In this document: positions 8,432 to 17,404 of the stretch, in pieces
Position numbering within the stretch: the stretch's first letter is position 1
Layout: each line of letters begins with the position of its first letter
NCBI RefSeq assembly: GCF_030410515.1
Contig: NZ_JAUHHD010000003.1
Coordinates: 124,001 to 188,000 of the forward strand
Origin: Arthrobacter sp. YD4
Lineage (GTDB): Bacteria > Actinomycetota > Actinomycetes > Actinomycetales > Micrococcaceae
Direction of reading: 5' to 3'
Length of the DNA stretch: 64,000 bases
Position numbers and translations under genes: made by a program
The notes under the pieces: model-generated
The model's database searches: none
What the model was told of the DNA's origin: nothing
What the model saw: only the letters and a program-made list of their open reading frames with translations

Positions 8432-9238
8432 ATGGAACGCATCGTGTCCGCCCGCATGGCCTTCAAGACCGTGGCCGGCACCAAGGTCGCTATGGCCGTG
8501 GCTGTGGCGCGCAACCCCGGCTATACCGGCTTTGACGAGGAACTCTCCGTTACCGCCGACGGCGTCGAGGTTCCCCTGACCGAGCTCGCCGACCATCACG
8601 GAGGCAGGTTCCACTACATGGAGTTCGCCGAGCCCACCGAGGTGCTGGTGGAGTACGACGCCACCGTCACCGGCGCCGCGGACCCCGAGGAGCCGGGGCT
8701 GATGGAACTGATCCGCTACGTGCGGCCCAGCCGCTACGCCGAATCGGACCGGCTGCTGCCGACGGCCTACGCCGAGTTCGGCGGCCTGCAGGGTCCGGAA
8801 CTGCTGCACGCCGTCCGCGACTGGGTCTTCAACGAGCTGCGCTACGTCAGCGGCTCCTCGCGCGGTACCGACGGCGCCGTCGAGACCCTGCTGCACCGGC
8901 GCGGCGTCTGCCGCGACTTCGCCCACCTGGCCATCGCCCTGCTGCGCTCCAAAAACGTCCCGGCCCGGCTTGCGGCGGTCTACGCCCCCGGGCTGAGCCC
9001 CATGGACTTCCACGCCGTCGCGGAGGCCCACATGGACGGCGCGTGGCACGTGATGGACCCGACCGGCCTGGCGCCGCGGGAGAGCATGCTCCGGATCACC
9101 GCCGGCCGGGACTCCTCGGACACGGCCTTCCTCTCCACCGTGGGCGGCAGCCTGTCCCTGAGGGAACTCAAGGTCACCGCCACGGTGGCCGGGGACCTGC
9201 CCGAGGAGGACCCGGCCGCGCTGGTGACCATCCGCTAG
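8432..9238 (+). CDS. Transglutaminase-like domain protein
   Basis: A 268-residue cytoplasmic protein of the transglutaminase-like cysteine peptidase fold. The triad is visible as Cys in RRGVCRDFAHLAIALLR, His in MDFHAVAEAHM and Asp in WHVMDPTGLAP. The N-terminal 80 residues form a beta-rich module as in related bacterial proteins. ATG 8432 is preceded by GGAG at suitable distance. Substrate unknown. The final TAG overlaps the stop of the opposing MarR gene within one CTAG. Confidence 0.82.
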   Translation: MERIVSARMAFKTVAGTKVAMAVAVARNPGYTGFDEELSVTADGVEVPLTELADHHGGRFHYMEFAEPTEVLVEYDATVTGAADPEEPGLMELIRYVRPSRYAESDRLLPTAYAEFGGLQGPELLHAVRDWVFNELRYVSGSSRGTDGAVETLLHRRGVCRDFAHLAIALLRSKNVPARLAAVYAPGLSPMDFHAVAEAHMDGAWHVMDPTGLAPRESMLRITAGRDSSDTAFLSTVGGSLSLRELKVTATVAGDLPEEDPAALVTIR

Positions 9239-9750
9239 GTTCGGGCCTGCACCGAGGCCCGCAGCTTGTCCGTCAGCCGCAGCAGCTCCTGTTGCTCCTC
9301 GGCGGTCAGGGCCGGGCCCACCAGGGCGGCAATGTCCCGCACGTGCTCACGGCCGATCTGCTTCTGCAGGTCCCGGCCGGCGTCCGTGAGCCGGACCAGG
9401 ACGCCGCGGCCGTCGTCGGGGGCCGGCCGCCGTTCCACCAGCCCCCGCTTCTCCAGCCGCTCCACCAGCCGGCTCAGGCTTGACTGGCTCAGCAGCACAT
9501 GGTCGTTCAGTTCGTTCTGCCGCAGCCAGCCCGTGGGGCAGCCCGAGAGGGTGAACAGCACGTCGTATTCATTGACGGCCAGGTCACGGAAGGCCGGGCC
9601 GCCCTGCAGGCGCCGCATCACGGCCACCTGCGCCCGGAACAGCGACTCCCAGGCCTGGGCCGCCAGCCGCACCGTAGGCGCCGGGGGGGTGCCGGTAGCT
9701 GTGCCGGTGCCAGTCCCGGTACCCGTGCCGGGCGCCCCCGCGGCCATCAT
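9235..9750 (-). CDS. MarR-family regulator (co-transcribed with monooxygenase)
   Basis: A 171-residue winged-helix repressor: helices around FRAQVAVMRRLQGG, recognition region ELNDHVLLSQSSLSRLVERL and wing RRPAPDDGRGVLVRLTDAGR. The first 20 residues are a Gly-Thr repeat tail (GTGTGTGTATGT), encoded by an imperfect 6-bp repeat and unlikely to be structured. It starts within the last codons of the upstream monooxygenase (ATGA overlap), so one mRNA makes both. It probably binds the palindrome near 10909-10920 and senses a phenolic or electrophilic ligand; this role is inferred from context. Confidence 0.85.
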   Translation of the reverse strand: MMAAGAPGTGTGTGTGTATGTPPAPTVRLAAQAWESLFRAQVAVMRRLQGGPAFRDLAVNEYDVLFTLSGCPTGWLRQNELNDHVLLSQSSLSRLVERLEKRGLVERRPAPDDGRGVLVRLTDAGRDLQKQIGREHVRDIAALVGPALTAEEQQELLRLTDKLRASVQART

Positions 9751-10850
9751 GCCTCCTGCGGCGCGGCCTGGTGGGCCGCCAGCTGCGCGGCGACGCGCCC
9801 GGCGTGGGTGGGCGACGCCGGGACGTGCGCCGGGGTCTTCTCCGCGTACTCCTTGCGCAGCACCGGCAGCACCTCCTCACCGAACAGGTCCAGCTGCTCC
9901 AGGACGGTCTTCAGCGGCAGGCCGGCGTGGTCGATCAGGAAGAGCTGGCGCTGGTAGTCGCCGAAGTACTCGCGGAACGTCAGGGTCTTCTCGATGACTT
10001 CCTGCGGGCTGCCGACCGTCAGCGGGGTCTGCGAGGTGAAGTCCTCCAGCGAGGGCCCATGGCCGTAAACCGGGGCGTTGTCGAAGTAGGGGCGGAACTC
10101 CTTGACCGCGTCCTGGGAATTCTTCCGCATGAAGAACTGGCCGCCGAGGCCCACGATCGCTTGGTCCGCCGCGCCGTGGCCGTAGTGCTCGTAGCGTTCC
10201 CGGTACAGGCCGATCAGCTGCTGGTAGTGCTCCTTGGGCCAGAAGATGTTGTTGGCGAAGAAGCCGTCACCGTAGTACGCGGCGACCTCGGCGATCTGCG
10301 GAGTGCGGATGGAACCGTGCCAGACGAAGGGGGCGACGCCGTCGAGCGGGCGCGGCGTGGAGGTGAAGTTCTGCAGCGGGGTGCGGTGCTTGCCGGACCA
10401 GTTGACCGTGTCCTCGTCCCAGAGCTTGCGCAGGAGGGAGTAGTTCTCGATCGCGAGTTCGATGCCGTCCTGGATGTTCTTGCCGAACCAGGGGTAGACC
10501 GGGGCCGTGTTGCCGCGGCCCAGCACCAGGTCCACGCGGCCGTCGGCGAGGTGCTGGAGCATCGCGAAGTCCTCGGCGATCTTCACCGGGTCGTTCGTGG
10601 TGATCAGGGTGGTGGCGGTGGAGAGGATGATCCGCTCCGTCTGCGCGGCGATGTAGGCCAGCGTGGTGGTGGGGGAGGAGGAGAAGAACGGCCGGTTGTG
10701 GTGCTCGCCGATGGCGTAGACATCCATGCCGATCTCTTCGACCTTCTTGGCGATCGCCACCGAGGCCTTGATGCGCTCGTGTTCGGTGGGGGTCCGGCCC
10801 GTGGTGGGGTCGGTGGTGATGTCGCTGACGCTGAATACGCCGATCTGCAT
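9747..10850 (-). CDS. Luciferase-like flavin-dependent monooxygenase
   Basis: A 367-residue LLM-class oxidoreductase using reduced FMN (or F420). Typical motifs: IGVFSVSDIT at the N-terminus, YAIGEHHNRPFFSSSP, LSTATTLITTNDPV, DLVLGRGN and WHGSIRTPQIAEVAAYYGDG. It overlaps the downstream MarR gene by four bases and is divergent from an MFS exporter, a layout suggesting an inducible response to a small aromatic or toxic compound. The true substrate cannot be predicted. Confidence 0.85.
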   Translation of the reverse strand: MQIGVFSVSDITTDPTTGRTPTEHERIKASVAIAKKVEEIGMDVYAIGEHHNRPFFSSSPTTTLAYIAAQTERIILSTATTLITTNDPVKIAEDFAMLQHLADGRVDLVLGRGNTAPVYPWFGKNIQDGIELAIENYSLLRKLWDEDTVNWSGKHRTPLQNFTSTPRPLDGVAPFVWHGSIRTPQIAEVAAYYGDGFFANNIFWPKEHYQQLIGLYRERYEHYGHGAADQAIVGLGGQFFMRKNSQDAVKEFRPYFDNAPVYGHGPSLEDFTSQTPLTVGSPQEVIEKTLTFREYFGDYQRQLFLIDHAGLPLKTVLEQLDLFGEEVLPVLRKEYAEKTPAHVPASPTHAGRVAAQLAAHQAAPQEA

Positions 10851-10892
10851 GATGATCCTTTCCGTTCCGGAGGCTTCCGGGGTCCTGCTCTC

Positions 10893-10937
10893 AGTGTAAC
10901 CGATTTACATGCATTTGCATCTATCGACCGGTATAAC
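10893..10937. promoter_or_regulatory. Divergent promoter region with MarR-type palindrome
   Basis: The dyad ATGCA-TT-TGCAT (10909-10920) sits between a minus-strand -10 like TACACT (10893-10898, toward the monooxygenase) and a plus-strand -10 like TATAAC (10932-10937, toward the MFS gene, with ATGCAT 17 bases upstream). Position and symmetry fit a MarR operator able to occlude both promoters. Binding is inference. Confidence 0.55.
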
Positions 10938-11047
10938 AGCCGCCACGCGCAGGTATTCCCGGACCTTCGCCGCCGCCGGCCGCGCCGGGACCTAGGATGC
11001 AATCAATCTGCTGGCCGCCCCGGGTCCAGCCCGTACGGAAGGCCCGC

Positions 11048-12505
11048 ATGCGCCGGATCATCGCGTTCCTCTGCCTGGTGGAACTCACCAGCGGCATCCT
11101 GCAGGGGTACTACACGCCCATCCTCACGGACATCGCCCGCCACCTCGGCATCCACGACGCGGACGTCAACTGGTTCGAGGCAGCGCAGCTGACCGTCAGC
11201 GCCCTCGCCGTCCCGGTGCTGGCGAAGCTGGGCGACCTCTACGGGCACCGGCGGATCCTGCTGGTTTCCACCGCGCTCACCGCCGCCGCGTCCTGGGCGG
11301 TGGCCTTCGCGCCGGACTTCTGGACCTTCCTCGCCGCCTGGTCGCTGCAGGGGTTCTACGTGGTCTGGCTCCCGCTGGAGATCGCCCTGGTCTTCAGCCG
11401 GGTGCATGGACGGCCCGACGGCGCCGCCCTCACCCGCCGGGCGGCCGGCGTGCTGGTGGGGGCGCTGGAGTTCGGCGTGATCGCCGGCGCCCTCGCCTCC
11501 GGTGCGCTCGCCGAGGCGTTGGCCGGTCAGCTGCCGCTGGTGCTGAGCGTGCCGGCGCTCGCGGTCACGGCCTGCTGGTTTGTGATCCGTTTCGGGGTCC
11601 CGGAGTCCGCCGGGCGCGCAGCGGGCCGGGTGGACACCCAAGGCCTGGCGCTGCTCGCCGTCGGCCTGCTGCTCGTCACCTCCGGCCTGACCCTGATCCG
11701 GCTGACCGGTCCCGGTGCCTGGTGGGTGTGGGCGGTGCTGGCCGCCGGCATCGCCGTGTTTGTCCCGTTCGTGCGGGTGGAGCTGCGCAAAGAGGACCCG
11801 CTGGTGGACATCCGGATGCTCCGATCCCCGGCGATGTGGCCAGTACAGCTCACGGCCGGACTCTTCGGCGTCTCGGTGCTCGGCGCCCAGGCCCCGCTGT
11901 CCACCTTCGCCCGCACCGATCCGGGGACCTACGGCTACGGGCTGGGGCTGCGCTCCGGCCAGGTCTCGATCATCATCGGGGTGTACGTGCTGGCGCTGCT
12001 CGCCGGGGCCCTGCTGTATCCGCTGGTGACCCGGCGGCTGACCCCGCGCCTAACCCTCGTGGGGGCCGCGGCGCTGGTGGGCATCGGCTACCTGCTGTTC
12101 CTGCCGCTGCACTCCAGCCTGGCCGAGACGCTCGTGAACATGGCCATCGCCGGCGTCGGCTCCGGCGCGCTGGTGGCCGCGCTGCCCTCGGCCGCGGCGG
12201 CTGCGGCCCCGTTGAACCGGACCGCCATGGCCACCGGGCTGACTAACACCACCAAGACCATCGGCGGAGCCTTCGCCTCGGCGGTGTTCGGCATCGCCCT
12301 GCTCAGCCACGCCGCGGCCGACGCCGGGGTCGGAGGTGCCGACGCGGGGCAGACCGCGGCCCCGTTGGCCGGCTACCTGCTGGTCTGGGCGATCTGCGGC
12401 GTCACCGGCCTGGCCGCGGCGGCAGCCCTGGCCCTGGTGCCCCGCTTGGCGTTCTCGGACCCGGCTCCGGAAGCAACCGTCGGCCCCGCCAACGCCCGCA
12501 CCTGA
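11048..12505 (+). CDS. MFS exporter (multidrug-type, about 14 membrane segments)
   Basis: A 485-residue major facilitator protein. The loop 2-3 motif A is visible as GDLYGHRRILLVST, and hydrophobic segments run through the whole chain, about 12-14 in number, resembling DHA2-type drug exporters. ATG 11048 is preferred over the in-frame ATG at 10997 because GGAAGG is suitably placed before it and the first membrane segment (IIAFLCLVELTSGILQGYY) then follows directly. Divergent from the monooxygenase/MarR operon with a shared operator-like site, so likely co-regulated efflux. It ends immediately next to the stop of the opposing RND gene. Confidence 0.85.
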   Translation: MRRIIAFLCLVELTSGILQGYYTPILTDIARHLGIHDADVNWFEAAQLTVSALAVPVLAKLGDLYGHRRILLVSTALTAAASWAVAFAPDFWTFLAAWSLQGFYVVWLPLEIALVFSRVHGRPDGAALTRRAAGVLVGALEFGVIAGALASGALAEALAGQLPLVLSVPALAVTACWFVIRFGVPESAGRAAGRVDTQGLALLAVGLLLVTSGLTLIRLTGPGAWWVWAVLAAGIAVFVPFVRVELRKEDPLVDIRMLRSPAMWPVQLTAGLFGVSVLGAQAPLSTFARTDPGTYGYGLGLRSGQVSIIIGVYVLALLAGALLYPLVTRRLTPRLTLVGAAALVGIGYLLFLPLHSSLAETLVNMAIAGVGSGALVAALPSAAAAAAPLNRTAMATGLTNTTKTIGGAFASAVFGIALLSHAAADAGVGGADAGQTAAPLAGYLLVWAICGVTGLAAAAALALVPRLAFSDPAPEATVGPANART

Positions 12506-15500
12506 CTAGTTGCGGAACGCCGGGGCCGCGTCCGGGTCATCGGAAGTCGCGGTTGCATCCTCTGCGGCGTCCCCGTTCCGGGCAGCGGGAGCCGCGGGCC
12601 GGGCGTGGCGTCCACTTGTCGGCGCGCCGCCGTCGCGCTCCAGGGCCTTCCGCTCCCGCCGTCCCTCGACCAGCCGGTACAGCACCGGCACCAGGATCAG
12701 GGTCAGGGCGGTGGAGGAGATCAGGCCGCCGATGACGACGACGGCGAGCGGCTGGGAGATGAACCCACCGCCGCCGGTCAGGCCGAGGGCCATCGGGGTC
12801 AGTGCGAAGACCGTGGCCAGGGCCGTCATCAGGATCGGGCGCAGACGCTGTCGGGCGCCGTGGGTGATGGCATCGGCGACGTTCATGCCGGGTTCGCCGT
12901 TGCGTGGCTGACGGTACTGGTTAATCAGGTCGATCAGCACGATCGCGTTGGTGACCACGATGCCCACCAGCATCAGCATGCCGATCAGTGACGGCAGGCC
13001 CAGCGGGACCTTGGTGATCAGCAACAGGGCGATGGCACCGGTCGCCGCGAACGGGATCGACACCAGGAGGATCAGCGGCTGCACCAGCGACTTGAAGGTG
13101 GCCACCATGATCACGTACACGATCGCGATCGCCGCCAGCAGGGCCAGGCCCAGCTGTCCGAAGGACTCGGCCTGCTGGGTCGTGGCGCCGCCGATTTCCG
13201 CGGTGACGCCCGGCGGCAGCTGGACCGTCTTCAGCCGGGCTTGCACCTCGGTGCTGACGGCCCCGAGGTTCCCGCCGGAGGGGGTCACGGAGACGCGCGC
13301 GGTCCGCTGCCCGTTGCTGGCGGTGATGGAGACCGGCACGTCGGCCTGCTCCACGGAGGCGATGGAGGACAGCGGCACGGGTCCGCGCGCGGTCGGCAGC
13401 TGCAGGTCGCGGACCGCGCCGATGCTGCTGAACTTCGTTCCCTCGCCGATCCGGACCGGGTAGTCGTTGGTGCCGATCCGGACCGTGCCGGCCGGGATCG
13501 GGCTGATGGTGGAGGCGAGGACGGCGCCGACCTGCTGTTCGTTCAGGCCGGCCGCGGTGGCCTTGGCGCGGTCCACCTTGACCTGGACCACGGGCTGGCT
13601 GGCGGCGAGGTTGGTGCTGACCTCCGAGGAGCCGGGGACGCCGTCCATGGCCTTGACCATCGTGTCGCTGGCCGCCTGAAGGTCGGCAGAACCGGCGGCC
13701 TTGAGCGTGATGTCCACGGTCGACGTCGTCCCGAAGCCGCCCTGCTGGGAGCCGACGGTGATCTTGCCGGCGTCGGAAATTGCGGCCAGCCGGGTCCGAA
13801 CGGTGTCCTGCAGCTTCTTCTGGTCCGCCTTTTCGTCGGTGACCACGGTGAAGGTGGAGTTGGCGGCGCCGGTGGACTGCAGGGCGGAGAACCCGGTCTG
13901 GGCGTTGCCCGTGGTGACCTGGACGTTCTTGATCCCGTCGATGCCGCGGAGCACGTCCTCGACCTTGACGGCGGCCGCGTTGCCCTGGTCCAGGCTGGTG
14001 CCTGCGGGCAGTGCCTGGCTCACGGTCAGGCTGTTCTGGCCGGAGCTGCCCAGCAGGTCGGTGGCCAGCAGCGGGGTCATGGCGACGGTGCCGCCCAGGA
14101 CCAGGACGGAGGCGATGAGCGTGATGACGGGGTGGCGCTGGGTCTTGGTGAGCACCGGGAGGTAGCCGCGCTGCAGCAGGCTGCGCCGCTCGGCGTCGTG
14201 CGCCTTCGCGGCCGCTTCGGCGGCGTCGGTGTTCCCGACGGCGTCGTCACGTGCTGTTGTGTCACGGGACCGGGGGCTGCGCAGGAACCAGTAGGCCAGT
14301 ACCGGCACGATCGTCAGGGAGACCAGCAGCGAGGAGATCAGCGCGATCGTGACCGTCAGCGCGAAGGGACGGAACAGCTCCCCGGCCAGGCCCGCCACGA
14401 ACGCGATCGGCAGGAAGACCGCCACCGTGGTCAGGGTCGAGGCCGTGATCGCCCCGGCCACCTCGCGGATCGAGGTGAGGATCGCGGTGATCTTCGCCTC
14501 GCCATAGCTGAGGTGCCGCTTGATGTTCTCGATCACCACGATCGAGTCGTCCACCACGCGGCCGATCGCGATGGTCAGCGCGCCCAGGGTCAGGATGTTC
14601 AGCGAGTAGCCGGTGGCCTTCAGCCCGATGAACGTGATCAGGAGCGAGAGCGGAATCGAGACGGCCGTGACCAGGGTGGAGCGGACCGAGAGCAGGAACA
14701 AGAGGATGATGCCGACGGCGAAGCCCAGGCCCAGCAGGCCCTCGGTGGTGAGGTCCTTGATGGACTTCTCGATGAACGGCGCCTGGTCGAAGACGGGGGT
14801 GAACCTGGCGTTGGACCCCAGTTCCGCCTCCAGTTGCGGGATGGCGTCCTTGACCGCGTGCGAGATGCCCACGGTGTCACCCTCGGGCTTCTTGGTGACG
14901 GAGACCGCCAGGGTCTCCTTGCCGTTGGTGCGGGTGATGGAGGTGCGGGCGTCCTCGGCGATCGAGACGTCGGCGACGCCGCCGATCGTGGCGGCGTTGC
15001 GCGCCCCGCCCAGCGGCAGGGCCTTGATGGCGTCCACGGAGTCCACCGGGCTGCCGATCTGCAGGGAGAGGGTCTTGCCCTGGTCCTGGATGCTGCCGGC
15101 CGGGACCAGGCTGCCGTTGTTCTTCAGGGCGTCGCTGATCGCCTGGATGGCGGTGCCGGCGGCCGCCATCGCCTCGGGCTTCGGCTGGATCTGGATGTGC
15201 TCGGTGGCGCCACCGGTGACCTCGGCGCCGCGGACGCCGTCGATCTTCTGCAGCCGGGGCACGCTCAGCCGGGCGAGGTCGGTGTTGAGCTCACTGAGCG
15301 GCTTGTCCGAGGAGACCGCCAGGTACACAATCGGGAAGTCACTGATGCTGCCGGCGATCGCCTGCGGCTGGACATCCTTGGGCAGCGCCTGCTTGGCGTT
15401 GGAGATGGCACGGTCGATCTGGTTCCGGGCCCGGTCCAGGTTGGAGCCGTAGGTGAACGCCAGGGTGATCTGCGAAACGCCGTTGCGCGAGGTGGACGAC

Positions 15501-15742
15501 GTCGACTCCAGGCCCTCGACGCCGCGCAGGGCGGTCTCCAGCGGACCGCTCACTTGCTTGTCCACGACCTCGGGCGAGGCGCCCGGCATAGAGGTGATCA
15601 CCGTGATCTGCGGGAACTCGATCGAGGGGATGAGCTCCTGCTTCAGTGAGGTCATGGTGATCACCCCGAACACCGAGGCGAAGACGGTGATCAGCGCGAT
15701 CAGCGCCCGGTTTCCGAGCGAGAGCCTGGCCAGCCGGAACAT
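12506..15742 (-). CDS. RND efflux pump permease (AcrB/HAE1-like)
   Basis: A 1078-residue proton-driven transporter with the tandem RND layout: one membrane segment, a large porter loop, five segments, a second loop and five more. It starts MFRLARLSLGNRALIALITV. The membrane aspartate pair used in proton transfer is present in IAIGRVVDDSIVVIENIK (near residues 397-398). A GxxxxR-type core and YVIMVATFKSLVQPLIL near the second half also fit. Two ATGs lie in TTCATGAATG after AGGAG on the minus strand; the second is annotated. No membrane-fusion or outer-channel gene is adjacent, as expected in a monoderm. It lies 81 bases downstream of mqo. Confidence 0.9.
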   Translation of the reverse strand: MFRLARLSLGNRALIALITVFASVFGVITMTSLKQELIPSIEFPQITVITSMPGASPEVVDKQVSGPLETALRGVEGLESTSSTSRNGVSQITLAFTYGSNLDRARNQIDRAISNAKQALPKDVQPQAIAGSISDFPIVYLAVSSDKPLSELNTDLARLSVPRLQKIDGVRGAEVTGGATEHIQIQPKPEAMAAAGTAIQAISDALKNNGSLVPAGSIQDQGKTLSLQIGSPVDSVDAIKALPLGGARNAATIGGVADVSIAEDARTSITRTNGKETLAVSVTKKPEGDTVGISHAVKDAIPQLEAELGSNARFTPVFDQAPFIEKSIKDLTTEGLLGLGFAVGIILLFLLSVRSTLVTAVSIPLSLLITFIGLKATGYSLNILTLGALTIAIGRVVDDSIVVIENIKRHLSYGEAKITAILTSIREVAGAITASTLTTVAVFLPIAFVAGLAGELFRPFALTVTIALISSLLVSLTIVPVLAYWFLRSPRSRDTTARDDAVGNTDAAEAAAKAHDAERRSLLQRGYLPVLTKTQRHPVITLIASVLVLGGTVAMTPLLATDLLGSSGQNSLTVSQALPAGTSLDQGNAAAVKVEDVLRGIDGIKNVQVTTGNAQTGFSALQSTGAANSTFTVVTDEKADQKKLQDTVRTRLAAISDAGKITVGSQQGGFGTTSTVDITLKAAGSADLQAASDTMVKAMDGVPGSSEVSTNLAASQPVVQVKVDRAKATAAGLNEQQVGAVLASTISPIPAGTVRIGTNDYPVRIGEGTKFSSIGAVRDLQLPTARGPVPLSSIASVEQADVPVSITASNGQRTARVSVTPSGGNLGAVSTEVQARLKTVQLPPGVTAEIGGATTQQAESFGQLGLALLAAIAIVYVIMVATFKSLVQPLILLVSIPFAATGAIALLLITKVPLGLPSLIGMLMLVGIVVTNAIVLIDLINQYRQPRNGEPGMNVADAITHGARQRLRPILMTALATVFALTPMALGLTGGGGFISQPLAVVVIGGLISSTALTLILVPVLYRLVEGRRERKALERDGGAPTSGRHARPAAPAARNGDAAEDATATSDDPDAAPAFRN

Positions 15743-15823
15743 TCATGAACTCCTGTGGGTCTACGGACGCCGTACCGGACGGGACGCCTCAAGGGACTAA
15801 ACGTGCCGCAACCCGGCAGAGTT

Positions 15824-17326
15824 TCAGCGGGAGGCCGGGACCGTTTCCAGCTGCAGGACCTTGGCCGTGTCGGCCTCGAGCTGCGCGGCGAGCTCCGGGT
15901 TCTCGTTGAGCTTGACGCCGTAGCCCGGCATCATCTCCTTGAGCTTGCCCTGCCAGCCCTTGAAGTCCTTCGGGAAGGCCTTCTGCAGCAGTTCGATCAT
16001 GATCGGCACGGCGGTGGAAGCACCCGGGGAGGCACCCAGCAGGGCGCCGATGCTGCCGTCGCGGCCCGCGATGACCTCGGTGCCGAACTGCAGCACGCCG
16101 CCCTTCTTCGGGTCCTTCTTGATGATCTGCACGCGCTGGCCGGCGGTGATGAGCTCCCAGTCGCCGTCCTTGGCCTCGGGGTAGTACTCGCGCAGGGCCT
16201 CGACCTTGGCGCCGTGGCGCTTGGCGACCTCCTTGACCAGGTAGGCGGTGAGGTCCATGTTGTCCTTGGCCACGGCCAGCATCGGGATGATGTTGGAGGG
16301 GCGGATGGACAGCGGCAGGTCCAGGTAGGAGCCGTTCTTCAGGAAGTTGGTGGAGAAGCCGGCGTACGGGCCGAAGAGCAGGGAGCGCTTGCCGTTGACG
16401 TAGCGGGTGTCCAGGTGCGGGACGGACATGGGCGGGGCGCCCACGGAGGCCTGGCCGTAGACCTTGGCGCTGTGCTGGGCGGCCAGGGACTCGTCGGTGC
16501 AGCGGAAGAACTGACCGGAGACGGGGAAACCGCCGTAGCCCTTGCTCTCGGGGATGCCGGAGGCCTGCAGCAGGTGCAGGGCCCCGCCGCCGGCGCCGAC
16601 GAAGACGAACTTGGCGTGGATGGAGCCGCGCTCACCGGAGCGCGGGTGCTTCAGGGACAGGTCCCAGCCGCCGTCGGCCGCGCGGCTGATGCCGGTGACG
16701 TCGTGGCCGTAGTTGATCTCCACGCCGTTGTTGCCCAGGTAGCCGGTGAGCTCGCGCGTCAGGGCGCCGAAGTCGACGTCGGTGCCTTCGGCGGCGCGGG
16801 TCGCGGCCACACGCTGCTTCGGGTCGCGGCCCTTGATGATCAGCGGCGCCCACTTGGCGATCTGCGCCTGGTCCTCGGAGTAATCCATGGAGCGGAACAG
16901 CGGGTTCGGCTTGAGCGCCTCGTAACGGGTCCGCAGGAACTTGGTGTTCTCCTCGCCCACCACGAAGCTCATGTGCGGGACGGTGTTGATGAAGCCCTTG
17001 GGGGAGCCGATCAGGGAGTTGGTGACCAGGTGGGACCAGAACTGGCGGGAGAGCTGGAACTGCTCGTTGATGTGCAGCGCCTTGGACGGATCCACCGAGC
17101 CGTCTTTGGCGGCGGGGGAGTAGTTCAGTTCGCAGAGGGCGGCGTGGCCGGTACCGGCGTTGTTCCAGGGATCGGAGCTTTCCAGGCCCGGGCGGTCCAG
17201 CCGCTCGAACAGCGAGATCGTCCAGTTCGGCTCGAGCTGCTTGAGGAAGGCACCGAGCGTGGCGCTCATGATGCCGCCGCCAATCAGGACGACGTCGGCG
17301 TGTTGGGTCTTGGAAATGAAAGTCAC
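15824..17326 (-). CDS. mqo: Malate:quinone oxidoreductase
   Basis: Peripheral membrane FAD enzyme oxidising malate to oxaloacetate and passing electrons to quinone, a TCA-cycle step. 500 residues, matching the family. FAD-binding [19 protein letters not shown] near the N-terminus, then [21 protein letters not shown] and LCELNYSP, and the C-terminal [23 protein letters not shown] 17326 is the start, with GGAGA on the minus strand just upstream; the ATG two bases earlier is out of frame and stops at once. No obvious terminator separates it from the downstream RND gene. Confidence 0.95.
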   Translation of the reverse strand: MTFISKTQHADVVLIGGGIMSATLGAFLKQLEPNWTISLFERLDRPGLESSDPWNNAGTGHAALCELNYSPAAKDGSVDPSKALHINEQFQLSRQFWSHLVTNSLIGSPKGFINTVPHMSFVVGEENTKFLRTRYEALKPNPLFRSMDYSEDQAQIAKWAPLIIKGRDPKQRVAATRAAEGTDVDFGALTRELTGYLGNNGVEINYGHDVTGISRAADGGWDLSLKHPRSGERGSIHAKFVFVGAGGGALHLLQASGIPESKGYGGFPVSGQFFRCTDESLAAQHSAKVYGQASVGAPPMSVPHLDTRYVNGKRSLLFGPYAGFSTNFLKNGSYLDLPLSIRPSNIIPMLAVAKDNMDLTAYLVKEVAKRHGAKVEALREYYPEAKDGDWELITAGQRVQIIKKDPKKGGVLQFGTEVIAGRDGSIGALLGASPGASTAVPIMIELLQKAFPKDFKGWQGKLKEMMPGYGVKLNENPELAAQLEADTAKVLQLETVPASR

Positions 17327-17404
17327 ATCAGTCTCCGGTAGCAGCGGCTCTGGCTGTCACAGAATATCCCCGCACGGCCCACTAACTGAAATTGGCCCGG
17401 CACG

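Noticed and set aside
13241..15649. 802-codon plus-strand frame
   Set aside because: Composition is Gly/Asp/Arg/Val-rich noise opposite the RND gene, a usual high-GC antisense frame.
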